From Casuarina equisetifolia (taxonomy: Eukaryota > Streptophyta > Magnoliopsida > Fagales > Casuarinaceae): a stretch of DNA of 64,000 nucleotides. Position numbers and translations under genes: made by a program. A model generated the notes under the pieces. It was given only the letters and a program-made list of their open reading frames with translations, did no database searches and was not told where the DNA came from. Below, piece by piece: positions 23,467 to 35,482 of the stretch. The stretch spans positions 23,511,491-23,575,490 of the forward strand of contig CM052361.1 of assembly GCA_028551475.1 (NCBI GenBank), given 5' to 3'. Position 1 is the stretch's first letter. Each line of letters begins with the position of its first letter.

Positions 23467-24690
23467 TAAGCTTGTTGGCTAACTAAAGATCATTGCATTT
23501 GAATATTGCACACCACTTAGGCCCTCATAATTCCCTAATATACCACCATGCTTTGTAGTTAATGCCACTAGTAGCCCACTCTAGGTAGGTTATATTATGT
23601 CTTATTCTAGATAACCCTTTTAGTAAGTCACCCCTTCCTTGGTCCAAACTTGGGATTTATGACTATCTTTAATATCATTTATTATGATTCATAGCCATTA
23701 TGACAAAAGGCTTGATTGTTCTCTAGGACCGCCCATCAAAGAGCCCTTGGTTGCCATTAAGTTAGCCTTTGTTTTTCTCCATTCTTGGGTTGGTGGGTTG
23801 AGTAGAGTTGGCTTGTGAGATACAATCGGTTGAGGACATGAGTTTGGGGAAGAAACATTTTCATTCCCTTATAAGTATATAAAAAAGTAAAGTAGGAAGA
23901 ACACATAAGCTACTCCCATTTAATACAAGGCCAATAGTTCATATAATTCTAAATGCAATTAAATATGTCAAACAAGTAATATAATGATGAGAAAGTATCA
24001 TCTTATAGAGATTGATAATTACTAGACTAATTAAATACTAACAATGAACTAATTATAAAATTTATCTAACAAATAAAAATAAACTTAAGAATGAATTAAA
24101 ATTGATAAACTTCAAAGAAAAATTTCAAAACTAAAAACAACTAAATTCAAATTAGTAAATTTAGTTAACAAATATGTTAGAGCATCCGATAAAGTCTCTA
24201 ATTTTACCACAATCACTATATATGAATTTTGAGAGTTTATACCTATAATGATAGTATCTTTGTGATGGTAGAATCTCTTAATTCATTTACTACCCTATGT
24301 CTACATATAGCAAACTTACATAGTTTATCAATTAACTATATTTCTATGATAATTAAAATAAATAAAAGTATATTAGAATTTGTAAACATTCCTAATTTAC
24401 AATAAATATTTCAATCGCTTTGTCATCAAAAGTCACACAACTAATATAGTATATGTCTATCCATATTTAATTAATGGTTATATTTTATAAAAAATAATTG
24501 CATATTATTACCTTTTAGTCTCCAACATATACATCAAATCATCAAAATAGTGCCAAATCACCTAAAAGCATTATGTACACTAATATATAACTCACATAAA
24601 TAAAATCTCTTATAAAATATAACAAACCATGAAGTTCACATTGTCATAGGTTACATTGTAGCTTTAACACAAGGAAATTAAAGCATAATG
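23466..24690. other. retroelement-derived intergenic DNA
   Basis: There is no gene. 23715-23965 is homologous to 27170-27400 (shared TTGGTGGGTT.AGTAGA, GAAGCATTTTCATTCCCTTA-like and AAGGCCAA blocks). 23466-23545 resembles 28313-28395 (GGTTGGCTAAC...CATT...TTGAAT..). 23966-24690 is very AT-rich with nothing recognisable. Confidence 0.45.
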
Positions 24691-25135
24691 TAATAACAAT
24701 CAAGAACAATAATAAAAATTAAACAAAGCATTGTAAGTTAGCAAATAAGAAATTTGTCACCACACTATCTTTTTTTAAGAAATATTTTCATAATTCCTAC
24801 AAAACATAGTAAATTCAAAAACTATCTAAAGCAAAGAAACACACCACCACGTGCCACCTAAGTTCTGCAGAGATCTTTCTCACCCAAAATGAAGGCAAAT
24901 TGTGTTCTTCTCCTTCAATTTTCTTTTCACGTGGGTACCCTCTTTGTTCGTCTCTCTCTTGTTCCTCTTCTTTCATTTTTCTATTTTCATTTTTTTTTGT
25001 CTTTTTCTTTTTCTTCTTCTTTTTTGCACAACCACCACTTCTTTTTTTCTTTTCCCTTCTTATTTTTTCTTCCTCAAGTGCATGCATTTTTTTCTTCATC
25101 AAGTGAAATACCATGAAGGACTAATATGCAAACCT
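24690..25135 (-). repeat. inverted relative of the Athila/Tat-like post-pol sequence at 7560-7770
   Basis: 24700-24770 matches the reverse complement of 7590-7665, including AAGAAATTTGTCACCAC. It is followed by a pyrimidine-rich run (24920-25100) that mirrors the purine-rich runs at 7100-7500. It is probably an LTR fragment of the same family in opposite orientation. The reading frames in the pyrimidine-rich run are compositional. Confidence 0.5.
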
Positions 25136-27140
25136 TATTAAATCCAACCCCTGGATGCAGCCCATGTTAAACCAGATCCTAAAGGGGAAATGGTTGCACT
25201 AAAGCCTATGAATGGAAATCCTAGCCTGCGTCCTAAATTAATGAGATGAAGACAGGCCATCGTCATATTGCTTAGGGCAACAAAAGAAAGGAAGATGAAG
25301 TGAAGCCACATGCGTGAGAAAGATAGAAGAAAAATGAAAGAGAAAGCTAGCACTCCTTCAAAATCCAAGCATTGTGACAAAAGAGGTAGACTAGGGGAAT
25401 GTTGGAGGAAATCGACAATTTTGCATCTTCATACCTCACACAAAGCATCTTGAAGCTAAAAAGGTGTACCCAATAAGAAGGAAGAAGAGCAATTTAAGAG
25501 ATTACTTGCTTTTCTTGCTTTCGTGACAAATAAAAGGCATTTTAATTGTCTACTAAAGGAGGAGAGTAAGACATGGCTTAATCATTTAAAAATTGTTGGC
25601 ACCCTATGGTTGTTACTTTCTTGATGTATGTGTGTAATGTCAAATTTAGTTTCATTGTGTTTGAATGATTCTATCATGAACAAAAATCATAGGCACAGTT
25701 CATCTCAATTGGAGAGCATACATTTACATACACACGTTTATTGATTTGTTTTAGTAGGATCTAGTAGTATCTACTTGTTTTTTAGTAGGTTGAGTTTTAA
25801 CATGTACATACAATACTTTCACATGCTGACTTATTTAGATTAGAAGTAGTCCTTCCACCAACGGTTGTAATAGTTTGATTTTATACTATGGGATCTTGTT
25901 AGCAAAATTTAGAAAAATTAAAGAAACCTAGGGATCATAAGTGCTGCCCCTTGTTGGTCTCGAGGGATGAAGGGGGCTAAGGTTAGCTAAAAGATGGTTA
26001 TCGGTTCAAGAATGCAAAGTGTCCATACATTTTCAAGGTAAGAAAGAGTAGAGAAAATACCTCAAGTCAATGTTCGAGTACTAGGCCTATGGCATTGAAG
26101 TAACCCTTGCCATACTCACAGGGAAAGCTTAAACGACCTTTAACAAAAGGGTACTTGTACCCAAAATCGACATAGGTAGATAGGTAGAGAATACCTAGGG
26201 GCATGAGACAACTCTCTTTAAGGAACTTGACAAAATGCTTTGCTTAGGAGCTTTGACACCTCCAATAGCCTTAGGACCTCCTCTTCCAATATGGAGTAGT
26301 TTGAGATGGATTTGCCTCTGCTCTCCGCATCTGAGTCTTGGCTCGCCAATTTGTTTGTCAACCATTGTAACCAAGGCAAATGCTTGACCTTTGCAGCCTA
26401 CAATCTCATATCTCCTTAGGTTCCCTAAGGAGTCCTTATGCCAGCTTGGTCCTATGTTAGGCCAATTATTTTCTCCTTTAACCGTGATGTTTGTCCTCAT
26501 GGTCTCCTTCCCCCGGCCATTGATGAAAGCTAAAGCTTGCTTCAACTAGCACCTACATCCCAACTTAAGCCTTCCACTCCACTTTGACTCACTTCTAAAA
26601 TCTTGGGACCGTCATGGCCTCACTTCCCTATGACTTCTTGTCCTTTTCAGTCAGCCTTTAGGCCGAGGTCTTGGCTCATTTGTGGTCGATTCTTCCTTTC
26701 TAGGTGGCTTGCGAGAAAAGAACTTGTCGTGGGGTTCCTAGCTACTCCAGCGAGCTTTCTTCACACTTTTAGATTTGTCTTTTGTCTTTGGCCACATTGT
26801 TGGTTTGTGGTCCTCCACACGTTTCTTCGCCAACCTAGATTAATTTGTCCTCTTGATCCATTGGGTTCTTGGAGTCCCCCACTTCCTTCAATTTTTTTTT
26901 CCCCTCTAAGAGGTCTGGACTTCTATCCTTGGTCTTCTTGTTAGGCCTGAATCTCTGCAAAGGCCTTGTTCTACTTCAATCACCCATCTCTCTATATGAG
27001 ACATCTACCTATGGAGTCTCCAAATTGGGTCGCCCACCAATCCCAACATTGCCTCCTCATCTTCATCATTTTTTTCAATTATAGACCTCTTTCCCCTTGC
27101 GTGTTGCATGTCTCCTTCTTTGTCACAACGCCCTTAGAAT
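25136..27140. other. intergenic, possible internal remnant of a minus-strand LTR element
   Basis: No gene is recognised. A minus-strand open frame at 26195-26545 (116 codons) shows no recognisable domain. 26560-27140 is pyrimidine- and C-rich on the + strand. If the primer-site-like sequence at 27144-27158 is real, this would be the internal region of a minus-strand element, but gag and pol cannot be seen. Confidence 0.3.
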
Positions 27141-27143
27141 TGC

Positions 27144-27158
27144 ATGGCTCTAATACCA
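27144..27158 (-). other. tRNA-Met primer-binding-site-like sequence
   Basis: The - strand reads TGGTATTAGAGCCAT, one or two changes from the initiator tRNA-Met primer site used by many plant LTR retrotransposons (TGGTATCAGAGCC..). It sits just outside the repeat block starting near 27170, as expected for a 5' LTR to its right. No pol supports it. Confidence 0.4.
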
Positions 27159-27169
27159 ATTTTGACAGT

Positions 27170-28400
27170 CGAAGTTTTCTATAGGACCACTTGGCACTTA
27201 GCTCTCAGTCACTACTAAGTCAACCTTCATTCTCTTCTTTCTCATGTTGGTGGGTTAAGTAGAATTACATCGTGGGATTGAATCAGTAGTGAACATGAAG
27301 TTAGGGAAGAAGCATTTTCATTCCCTTAAAAATATATACATGGGTAGGGTGTGAAGAACCCATAGACTATCCCCTTTTAATGCAAAGCCAATCTTGGTCA
27401 ACAACCCAAATCCCTATATACATGGGTAGGGTGTGAAGAACCCATAGACTACCCCCTTTTGATGCAAGGCCAACCTTTGTCAACAACCCAAATCCCTCTT
27501 ATAGCTCCCCCATCGATCTTTTACAATGAATTAGGGAAAATGTCTTCAAACATTCTCATCCCTTACATTCCCTGTGGAGCTCATTTACTAAACACCCATC
27601 TCGTTAGGCCCTTCCAACCAACCCCATTCCTCCTCATCTTGAGTAGTTGCCCCTTGTGCGGCATGTGTCAGCTCCCCATTGGCTCCCCATTGAAATCTCC
27701 ACTGGTCCAGGCAGCATTAAATCCATGTGCCTTTAAGTCCCAATAGTCCGTTATTAATGAGGTTATCCCGTCCCAATAGGTCACCCCGGTTGACCTTTAG
27801 CCCATGCACAAGGATGTGTTTGTGCACCAGGATACGTGTACACGTGCCAATTCCCTGCATACACTTGCTACCTGTATGCCGCTCCAAGGTGCCTTCAGCT
27901 CACCCCATGCTTGCTGATGCCTCTAGAGTTGCTCACTCGAGTGTGTGCTTGAGGCTCCCCTCGTCCCATGCACTCCCACACCTCTGTTTTAGTCCTGACT
28001 GCTTCACTCAAACCTTGACCTTTTCTTCCTTGTATGCCCTTTGCGCTCACCCACCTAGGCCATCTCTCGGCCTTGGCACTTCACATGCATGCCCCACGCA
28101 CTCCTCAAGCATTGACCCTTATCTTTGAGCTTCAGTCCACATCCCCTCTTGTGCACTCTCCATCACACTGCTCCTCACAACAGGGTACCTAAGCATCTTG
28201 CTCTCTAGCCGCCTATTACACTAATCTCTCCATGCAAGTTTTTCCCTCTTGCATGTTTGCATCACCCATTGCTTCCTCCACTCATCACGCTTGGCTATGT
28301 CAACTAAGCTAGCACATAACAATAAGCCGGTTGGCTAACTGTGTACCATTTTATTTGAATGCCATCCACAAGCTTAGCCCCCATAAGGCCCATAAGAACC
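27170..28400 (-). repeat. LTR-like block, partly repeated at 23466-23965
   Basis: The left end is homologous to 23715-23965 and the right end (28313-28395) to 23466-23545, so the two parts are in swapped order between the copies. The middle (27530-28300) is C-rich and unlike the rest of the window. Open frames here carry no recognisable domain and are probably compositional. Confidence 0.4.
27339..27500. repeat. tandem duplication, period 82 bp
   Basis: CATGGGTAGGGTGTGAAGAA begins at 27339 and again at 27421, and the copies continue almost identically through CAACAACCCAAATCCCT. The near identity suggests a recent event. Confidence 0.9.
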
Positions 28401-28449
28401 ACTTGGTTAGAATATCTAGCACCATTGTGACACTAATAGCTACCACTTC

Positions 28450-30552
28450 CATAGGATGGCTTGGAGCTGAGACATTCATTGTTTCTGTTTAATTCTTTAG
28501 GAGCAAGTCTCCAATTCAGTCAAACCAAACGGCTTCTTTGTATCAACGTATTCATTGTCTTTTCTCTTCTTTGCTCTTTTAATGATCTCGCTTGAATTGG
28601 GAAGAGAATTTTATTTTAATTAATATGTACATCGATTGTGTACAGATCTAATTAGAGATGATTACAAATTTAGCAAGTAACTTAAGACTCTAGTTAAGTA
28701 AAAGAAAAAAAAAATTAGTCTTACATAAAAGTTAACGTAAAGGCAAAAAAAAAATTCTTCATAATATAAATGATTCTTTAATAAGATTTAATCGGTATGA
28801 AAATTTTGCCACACAGCCCCTAACAACCAATGCGAATTGCAAATTCTGTAAGCTTTACCACAAAGTAGTACAAACCAGCTTTCAACCCAACTTGTGAATC
28901 ATCCTATGACTATTTGTTAATCATCTTATGATGACGTAATATGATAATGTTCTAGCACCTATGAGACAAAAGAATAACAAATGTCTAGAAGAAGACGCGA
29001 GGTAACTGACGAAGTTGCAACATCGTTCTTCAGGGAGGGGTTGGGCTCTCGATGGCCTTATTCAACCACCCAACATAAAATAATTCTACATGAGGTTTTT
29101 TAAAGCCATGGGAATTTTTTTAAGCGCAAATCCAAGCATCCCCCTCGACGGTTTCCCAAAAAAATTATTAAAAATCAAAACGACAATTCAGTCCAAGAAA
29201 ATATAAAAAAGTATAAGTATATAAAATTGTCTCTCAAAAGATGAGATGACGCATTTTACATCTTTTTTAATAAACTCATTATTGTTCGTCCAATCTTTTT
29301 TCTTTTGTCCAATTCCACATGTTCATATTTTCTTTAAACTTTTTTTTTCTTCTTTGGTAATCAAAATAAGATTTAATATTTTATAAATCATCTTTTTTTA
29401 TACTAATTCTAACTTTCGTCCTCTCGAATTAAAAATGGAATTAAATGATTAAGTTGCTGAACATGCTGTTGTATGACTCCATAAAGATCACACCTTCATT
29501 GAAAGGACAATATAAAACTTGTTAACGTCAGACTGTTTATGAACTAAATGAAAGTAATAAATTTTTATCATTGATGCACTACTTTCATTTTTTTGGTTAT
29601 TTATACAATTTGCTGGATTTTTATAGAGATAAAAGTTCACTTACTTATTCAATCATTATTAGAAAAAAATTTGCGTAACTTGTACCAAGACTTTCATGTT
29701 CATTTATAATAACAACAAAAGTTGCTTTGATTGCACCAAATAGATCAATTTAATAATGAGATGATGATATTTTGAATACCCAATTAAGTTGAATAAAAAA
29801 TCCTGATTCGTAATGGGAACCACATCTTCATTGTCTTGTATTAATACCACAGGAGATGTTCCTACTCTTGCTACATTTTGGGCACACTTTGTCCACACTG
29901 TCCATGACTTGTAAGAAAAGAAGCTGACTACAACTAAGATTTTAGCTTGCTAAGGATCTTAAAACTAAAAAAGACTAACATAAAGAAACACGATCACTTC
30001 GGGAGACAACTCGGCATGTTTTCGAAATTACCACCCAAGATCTCGATTCCTGTTCCCAATATCACAGTCAAGCAAATTGGTGCTGAAATTATTTTGCTAT
30101 TCTTCAACAATAATACCACTTTGGGGCGAGGAGTTTATTTCACAAAAGACGTCTTTTAGGAAGGATACATACAAAAGCTCACTTCCCGATATCCTATTAA
30201 CATCCCAATGTCTTATTTTCAGAAGACGACTATTATTTAATGCGTTTTAAAGAGTTTAGATTTATTTTTGGATTTTGAGCCGTGGGATGTCGAGTTATCT
30301 TGGCAATGGCCGCTGGAGTACCGTTTTGGAACTAACGAGGATGTATTTATAGATATATTTAACATCACTAACTTAACAGGGTTCATATGAAATTCCGAGA
30401 TTCCTAGCAACGTAGGAAAGAGAGATCACGAGGACACAACTTCATTATCCAATCGACCTAATTCTTCATTATAATTAATATACTTATATTAATTAAAACT
30501 TCTATCATTGTGAAAAAACAAAGAAATACTCTCGAATACCCTGTGCCAGAAC
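28450..30552. repeat. GRAS3 3' flank, segmental duplicate of 15500-17585
   Basis: See the partner block for landmarks. It contains no gene. Small open frames in this stretch have no recognisable domain. Confidence 0.75.
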
Positions 30553-32051
30553 CTAATTCGGCACCCAACAAGAAGAACCCAAGAGAATACGGCCCCTCCA
30601 GCCCTGCAGCATCCAATGGTTGTCTTCATCGATGAAAAAATCCTCGTGGTACCATTCCTTCAGCTTAGACCTGATCGTTGTCAGCACCTCTTGGTCTAGT
30701 GGGAGCGGCCTGAAACCAGCCCTCACGCTCCGGACATGCCAACGCTTGTATGTCTCCGGCCTCTCTGTCCGCTCTGAGCCCTCACATGCTATAACATTCA
30801 TAGCCTCCCTCCCATAGAACTCTCTCTCATACATCAACCTCTCCTTGCTGTCACGAGGTAAAGGAGCATCCAGCATGTTATAGGACGCAGAAAAGTGGAA
30901 AAGGGCCTCTCGGAACCGCGTGAAAAAGAATGGGGCACCGTGTGCTCCATTAAGAAGACATGTGACAAAGATATCAGGATTTATAGTTTTGATTAATTTC
31001 AAAACTCTATCTCGTGGACTTGTCTTTTCCACTGTCTCATCCAGTAGGTTCTTAAATCGGTTCAGACAGTTCACAGCAAGAATCTCGTACCTGTCAATCT
31101 TGATGTCCTCAATTTGGATGGTCTCCCAATTCTTTGATGCTAGGGCATTGTACTCAAAAGGAACATTAAATTGCTCACAATACTTAGCCAACCGGCGACC
31201 TGTTTCCTCAATTCTTTCTCTTGGGCGTAATCCAGGTTGGGGAAAATCTATTCCTGTAATGCATAGTTTTGGAGGTCCTCCAGCTCTTTCTGAGAATTTC
31301 TTGATCAAAATTGGCCAGTGAAAACCATATTGGATACCAAAATCTATAATATGGAGACTTGTTGCTCTTTCTGCTACTTTATATATATCATTTGGTTGGC
31401 AAAGAATGGAGCGATTCTCCCGAAAGGCGACGCCGAAAGAAGAACTTTATAAGCTTTCAATAATTCAAGAGCTGACACCCTATTGGAAAATAAGAAACAA
31501 AAAAAAGTTTGAGGTCCAGTCCCAGTGCCAGCAAGGCGAGCCTCAAGGCCATTAGCAAAGTAATGCGCCAACCTTTGAGACCCATCACCATAGGGGGAAG
31601 AGTGTTGCCTAACCTGCCTCAGTATCCCATTTGCTGTTCTATAGTCGCCTCTAGAGATAGCTTGTGCACATAAAATCAAAAGATTCGTCAAATCAACCGT
31701 ATCCTTCTTTTTGCCCTTTCTCTTAGCACGATTTTTCCGACCATGTGGGTGAGCGGCGCTGCTTGCTTCATTCTGCAAGGGTTCAATGTTATCGTTGTCG
31801 CATAGCAGAGAAAGAGCTCCAGTAGAAAGCAACACCTTATCAAACATCTCTGATGATTCATTGTCTTCCACATAAACTGCAGACTGCTTATTGTTCCTCC
31901 CTTCTTCTACATCTACATCTTGCCTCTTCTGATTCTTCCTTCCCTGCAACCCATTGGTTGAATTCGCCCTCACACCCTTGTACGCCATGAATTCAACCTT
32001 TTTATCATTTTCTTTCCACTTTGGTGGTAACATTTTTCTCCCCAACTTCAG

Positions 32052-33036
32052 AAGAAATTTGAAGTTTGATGGAAAAACTAGTGAGAAGCTTAGAACACGA
32101 AAAAGAGCTTGGTAGAGCTCGTGTAGAGATGAGCTTCTTTACTACAAACAAAAGGATACAGAATTGATAACACTGAAAAGAGAGCTAGTGTTTTCCACGC
32201 AGAGACCCTCTGCTTGTTGCCTATTTATACACAAAAAAGGCATCATGACTAACTTACTTTCTTACAACCCACTTGCAAAACGAATAATCAAGACAAGACA
32301 TTTAACTGACTACAAACAAGATAATGTACAAAGAAACAAGCTAGGGAGAGGAACGTGTAGATAAGGTGGGTCCCTTTCTCTAACTTCTTTGCCCATCATG
32401 ACGAGTGGAGCCCACAGACTCATTATCAGAACATGCATTCAGCTCGTCACTTCCTCCATTCATGGTTCCTAGCTCATTTCTCATCAACGCCACTTGCTCC
32501 TCTTCATTAAGAAAACCTGATACAAAATCAGTATCTTGCAGTTCCAAATCAAGTAGAACATTGCAGGGATCATCTAATGGACCAAAGGAAGATAAAGGTC
32601 TTTGTACTTCGTGGTCCATAAGATGATGGTCAGCAACTACATCCATTCCCAAGGTGTGGAACATCGGGTAATCTAAAACCTGTAGTGGCGGATATTCTAA
32701 TACTGCCTCCAGACCTTCTGTATTGGGCAAGTCCATTTCATAATTGCTAACGGGTTGGAACCCATCAAGACCATTAGGATTCATGTCTTGCAAAGGAGGA
32801 GAGAGAGGTTCCACCTTAATATTAACACTCGGTGCTAAGCTTGAATTCTGAAACAAGTTTCTGGTGGGTCCATTATCAAAAGGCCACACCGAACATGGTT
32901 CCTGCATAGTTTGTTTATTTGTGGCCTGATGTGAAGACTCTCCTACCTCAAAGACTGCTTGCAATCCAGTTTGTTCTTCCATTGATAAATAATTCTCTGG
33001 ATCTAGTGCAAACATTAAAGAAGTTGCAACCATTGC
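32052..33036 (-). mobile_element. partial Ty1/copia LTR inside GRAS3
   Basis: This block is a diverged relative of the LTRs at 42418-43709 and 48527-49834 in the same orientation. Shared landmarks are AGAAGAAATTT at the R/U5 end (32052), AGTGAGAAGCTTAGA, the TATA-like CCTATTTATA (32220-32229), the ATGA.GAGTGGA.CCCAC block and the coding region above it. The first ~270 bp of U3 are missing (junction near 33036). It replaced rather than merely interrupted GRAS3 sequence, and no target-site duplication is visible. Confidence 0.85.
32380..33033 (-). CDS. LTR U3-encoded open reading frame, GRAS3 copy (unknown protein)
   Basis: 217 codons are open with no stop. The product is acidic and rich in Gln, Pro, Ser and Leu. 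I do not recognise its family. It aligns without frameshift to the U3 frame of the 42418-49834 element. Conserved blocks are LDPE.Y.....GLQAVFE.GESS-like, NIKVEPLSPPLQ (about residues 71-82), LLDLELQDTDFV.G, NEEEQVAL and DNESVGST.HD at the C-terminus. The I-K-V-E-P core fits the SUMO consensus (hydrophobic-K-x-E), and the composition resembles a transcriptional activation region. Both are inferences. The N-terminus is truncated by the junction with GRAS3, so the shown Met is not the native start. Confidence 0.55.
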   Translation of the reverse strand: MVATSLMFALDPENYLSMEEQTGLQAVFEVGESSHQATNKQTMQEPCSVWPFDNGPTRNLFQNSSLAPSVNIKVEPLSPPLQDMNPNGLDGFQPVSNYEMDLPNTEGLEAVLEYPPLQVLDYPMFHTLGMDVVADHHLMDHEVQRPLSSFGPLDDPCNVLLDLELQDTDFVSGFLNEEEQVALMRNELGTMNGGSDELNACSDNESVGSTRHDGQRS

Positions 33037-33644
33037 TAGTCACCTATCCTCTGTGGATTGGAACCATTGCTAGTACTAGTACTACTACTAATGCCATAAT
33101 CACCGCCCCTGCTACCAGAGAAAACATCATCAGCGCTTCCCGAACAGTGACTAAGATAAGGTGGTTCTTCTCGGCATGGATTTAGGGAAGGAGGATATTT
33201 CTGACCAAGAGCGTCATAGAATGATTTCTCGGTGACTTGGAGATCCAAACGGTCATAAAACATGCTGGGCTCGTCCTCCACGTTCTCTTCCATAAGCATC
33301 TCGGTTATGTACTTGAGAACCGTTTCCGAGAACTCGCTGTCGTCCGAGGACGATAAGCCCTCCGGAGTCGTGCCACCAGATGGTCTGATCAAGCTATCGC
33401 CGGCTAACGGAACACATGGCTCTGCCGCTGGGGCCACAGCCATAGGTGGAGCGAAATCGGAGTGGCCCAGGTGAGATGAAAGCCATGAACTCTCAAGGAG
33501 GTTAAGGTTTGAGGAGGGCAAATTAAATCTGTACTTGTTTAGAAGTGGTGGTGGATATTGATTAGAGTTCGGCGAGATGTTATGCTCATCTTCGACCACA
33601 ACATCTTGTACGAAATCCGGCCACCCAAAATAATTAGGATCCAT

Positions 33645-34690
33645 AGTACCAAACAAAGAAGCCGACCCCCAGACCAATAGATGTTTGTACTAGTTAAACC
33701 AAGTCAAACACAAAGATATGTCCATAACACACATATGCATAAAGCTAACGGGAAAGTGGAAAAGAAAAGTTTTAGAGTTAAAGAACCTCGTACGTTCACG
33801 AGTTTGTCCGAGAGAAGCAAACAGCTTTCCGGGACAAGAGCAGAGATCTCTCAGACGTGCAAGAGAAAGCTTGGGACTGAAGCTGATGAGAAACTACAAG
33901 GGGCACTCAACTCTGTCCGATTCCATTCTCGTCTTCGTTAAGCTGCTTGACTACTTGAAGGCAGTTCTGGAGTCGTTATCAGTGTTTCAGTTAAAAGGAA
34001 TAAGTCCCAAATTCTGACATTCTCCATTTTTTAAACAAAGTCGCAGTAAACCTTAACGGGCGCATACGTCGTACTAATTGAAAAGATGAAAAAAAGAAAA
34101 AGTAACCAGAGTATGTTGCTCCAAATAAGTATTGGACCCTTAAAAAGTTTCGAATGACTCCATTGATGAACAGAAAGTCGAATTCCGGTCGGGCTCTCGT
34201 GTCAGTGACCTATATTACAACACTGGATTCCATTATGGGTTGTCTATTGTACAAAACAATTTTATATGTTTGCTGGGAGTACTATACCCTTTATTATTCT
34301 GTGATGACCAAACCAAAATGTTTCGTCCAATGACGAACTAACGACTCAAAAAAGTCATGCGGTCATGCCCACTGGGGGACGCGAAGGCAGCATCCGCGGC
34401 CCAGTGTAATGCCAACATCAGTTCCACTGCTAAAGGGAGCATGTTCTTTTTCTACCATTCTCCCGTGTTTCCAACACCTATGTTAGAGAATATCTAAGAC
34501 TTTCATATAAGCTGCTCGGGTTCTTCTTAAAGATTAAAAAACACCTGAAACTTCAACATTGGACATGATGGGCTTGTGTGGGTGTCAAAGTCCGCACGGG
34601 CAACGCAAACTCTTAACTTCCCTCTTTTGTTTTGTTGAATGGTCTGGTATAGTGACAAACCGGTTGAGATTATTTGCTTAGATAATTTGA
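33645..34690. repeat. GRAS3 5' flank, segmental duplicate of 19931-21010
   Basis: See the partner block for landmarks. It includes the conserved GRAS leader (33645-33870). No other gene. Confidence 0.8.
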
Positions 34691-34809
34691 ATTTTAATCC
34701 TGTAGTTTCATTTGATATGGTAGAACCTTATTCATTTCATTTGGCATAAGAGCATTAGCTCGTTGGTTTTAGGAATCCCTTCAAAATAGAAAATAGAAAA
34801 TAGAAAATA

Positions 34810-35482
34810 CAGCATGAAAAATGAAGCAGATGATGGACTGAGTGCAATCCGGACACGGGACTTGTCACGCTAGTCAGCCCTGTTGAGAATTAATACATTT
34901 TTCAGTAAATTCCAGCATGTTATAGAGAACTCACTTGTCTTCAAGATAAGACTTGAATTTTGTAGAAAAGTAAAAAATTCAAAAGTCTAGAAAATTGTTA
35001 GAAGTCCCCTAAGGCCTGGGTGTATGTTGTAGCAAGCCCCCGGTAACAAGCCCCATTGTGTCAATTATTAATTTGGAGACAAAAGCTCCATTCTGCCTTT
35101 CCTTCGCCTATTGTGGAACCACTAACTCCACTCTATAGCCCATCTCATTACAACAGCAGCAACTCTGTTCCGCTGACAACCACTTTGTTTCTTTTGGCAG
35201 CAAAGCTCTCTGGGGATCATTGTGAACAATAAATCAGGAACAGGATACTAAAAAGGTTAGCTTCACTCCAGTTGCTGATTTGCAAAATTGAGGTACTAAG
35301 AAGTATCATCTTATTGTTGAGGCCGTTGTAAAAGAAAGCTCAAGATAAAGTATCATTATAAGTTTCTACAGATGCATGGATGTATAAAAGAGAGAAAAAG
35401 TGGAAAATTAAACAAGAATTATACTTTTGCATAATATGCCTAGCCTAGAGTTATGAGAATAAAAAAATCCTGCACAAGGATT
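34810..35482. repeat. GRAS4 3' flank, segmental duplicate of 40279-40984
   Basis: Shared landmarks include ACAGCATGAAAAATGAAGC (34810 / 40281), CAGTAAATTCCAGCATGTTA, GGTTAGCTTCACTC (35254 / 40757) and GATGCATGGATGTATAAAAG (35370 / 40873). No gene; it contains the presumed 3' UTR. Confidence 0.85.

Larger units (their letters stand above)
30553..33644 (-). pseudogene. GRAS-family SCL14-like pseudogene with an LTR fragment inside (GRAS3)
   Basis: The N-terminal part (33040-33644, starting MDPNYFGWPDF) and the C-terminal part (30553-32051, ending CWVPN) align with GRAS1 and GRAS2. Between them about 260 bp (87 codons in GRAS2, from after the DPQW.. block to the MLPP block) are missing. In their place lies about 1 kb of copia LTR sequence (32052-33036). 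A 2-bp gain in a TA run near 31383, just before the VHIID motif, also shifts the frame. After that, 30553-31308 is fully open and includes the PFYRE-like PFFFTRFRE, RTERPE and SAW blocks. The closest relative in the window is GRAS2. It cannot make a complete GRAS protein. Confidence 0.92.

Noticed and set aside
24815..25141. Phe/Ser-rich and Lys/Glu-rich open frames
   Set aside because: Low-complexity pyrimidine run of an LTR-like fragment; frames are open on both strands.
26603..28128. Plus-strand open frames of 71-133 codons in the C-rich stretch
   Set aside because: Rich in Pro, Ser, His and Cys from base composition. No motif, no consistent start context, and the area lies in LTR-like repeats.
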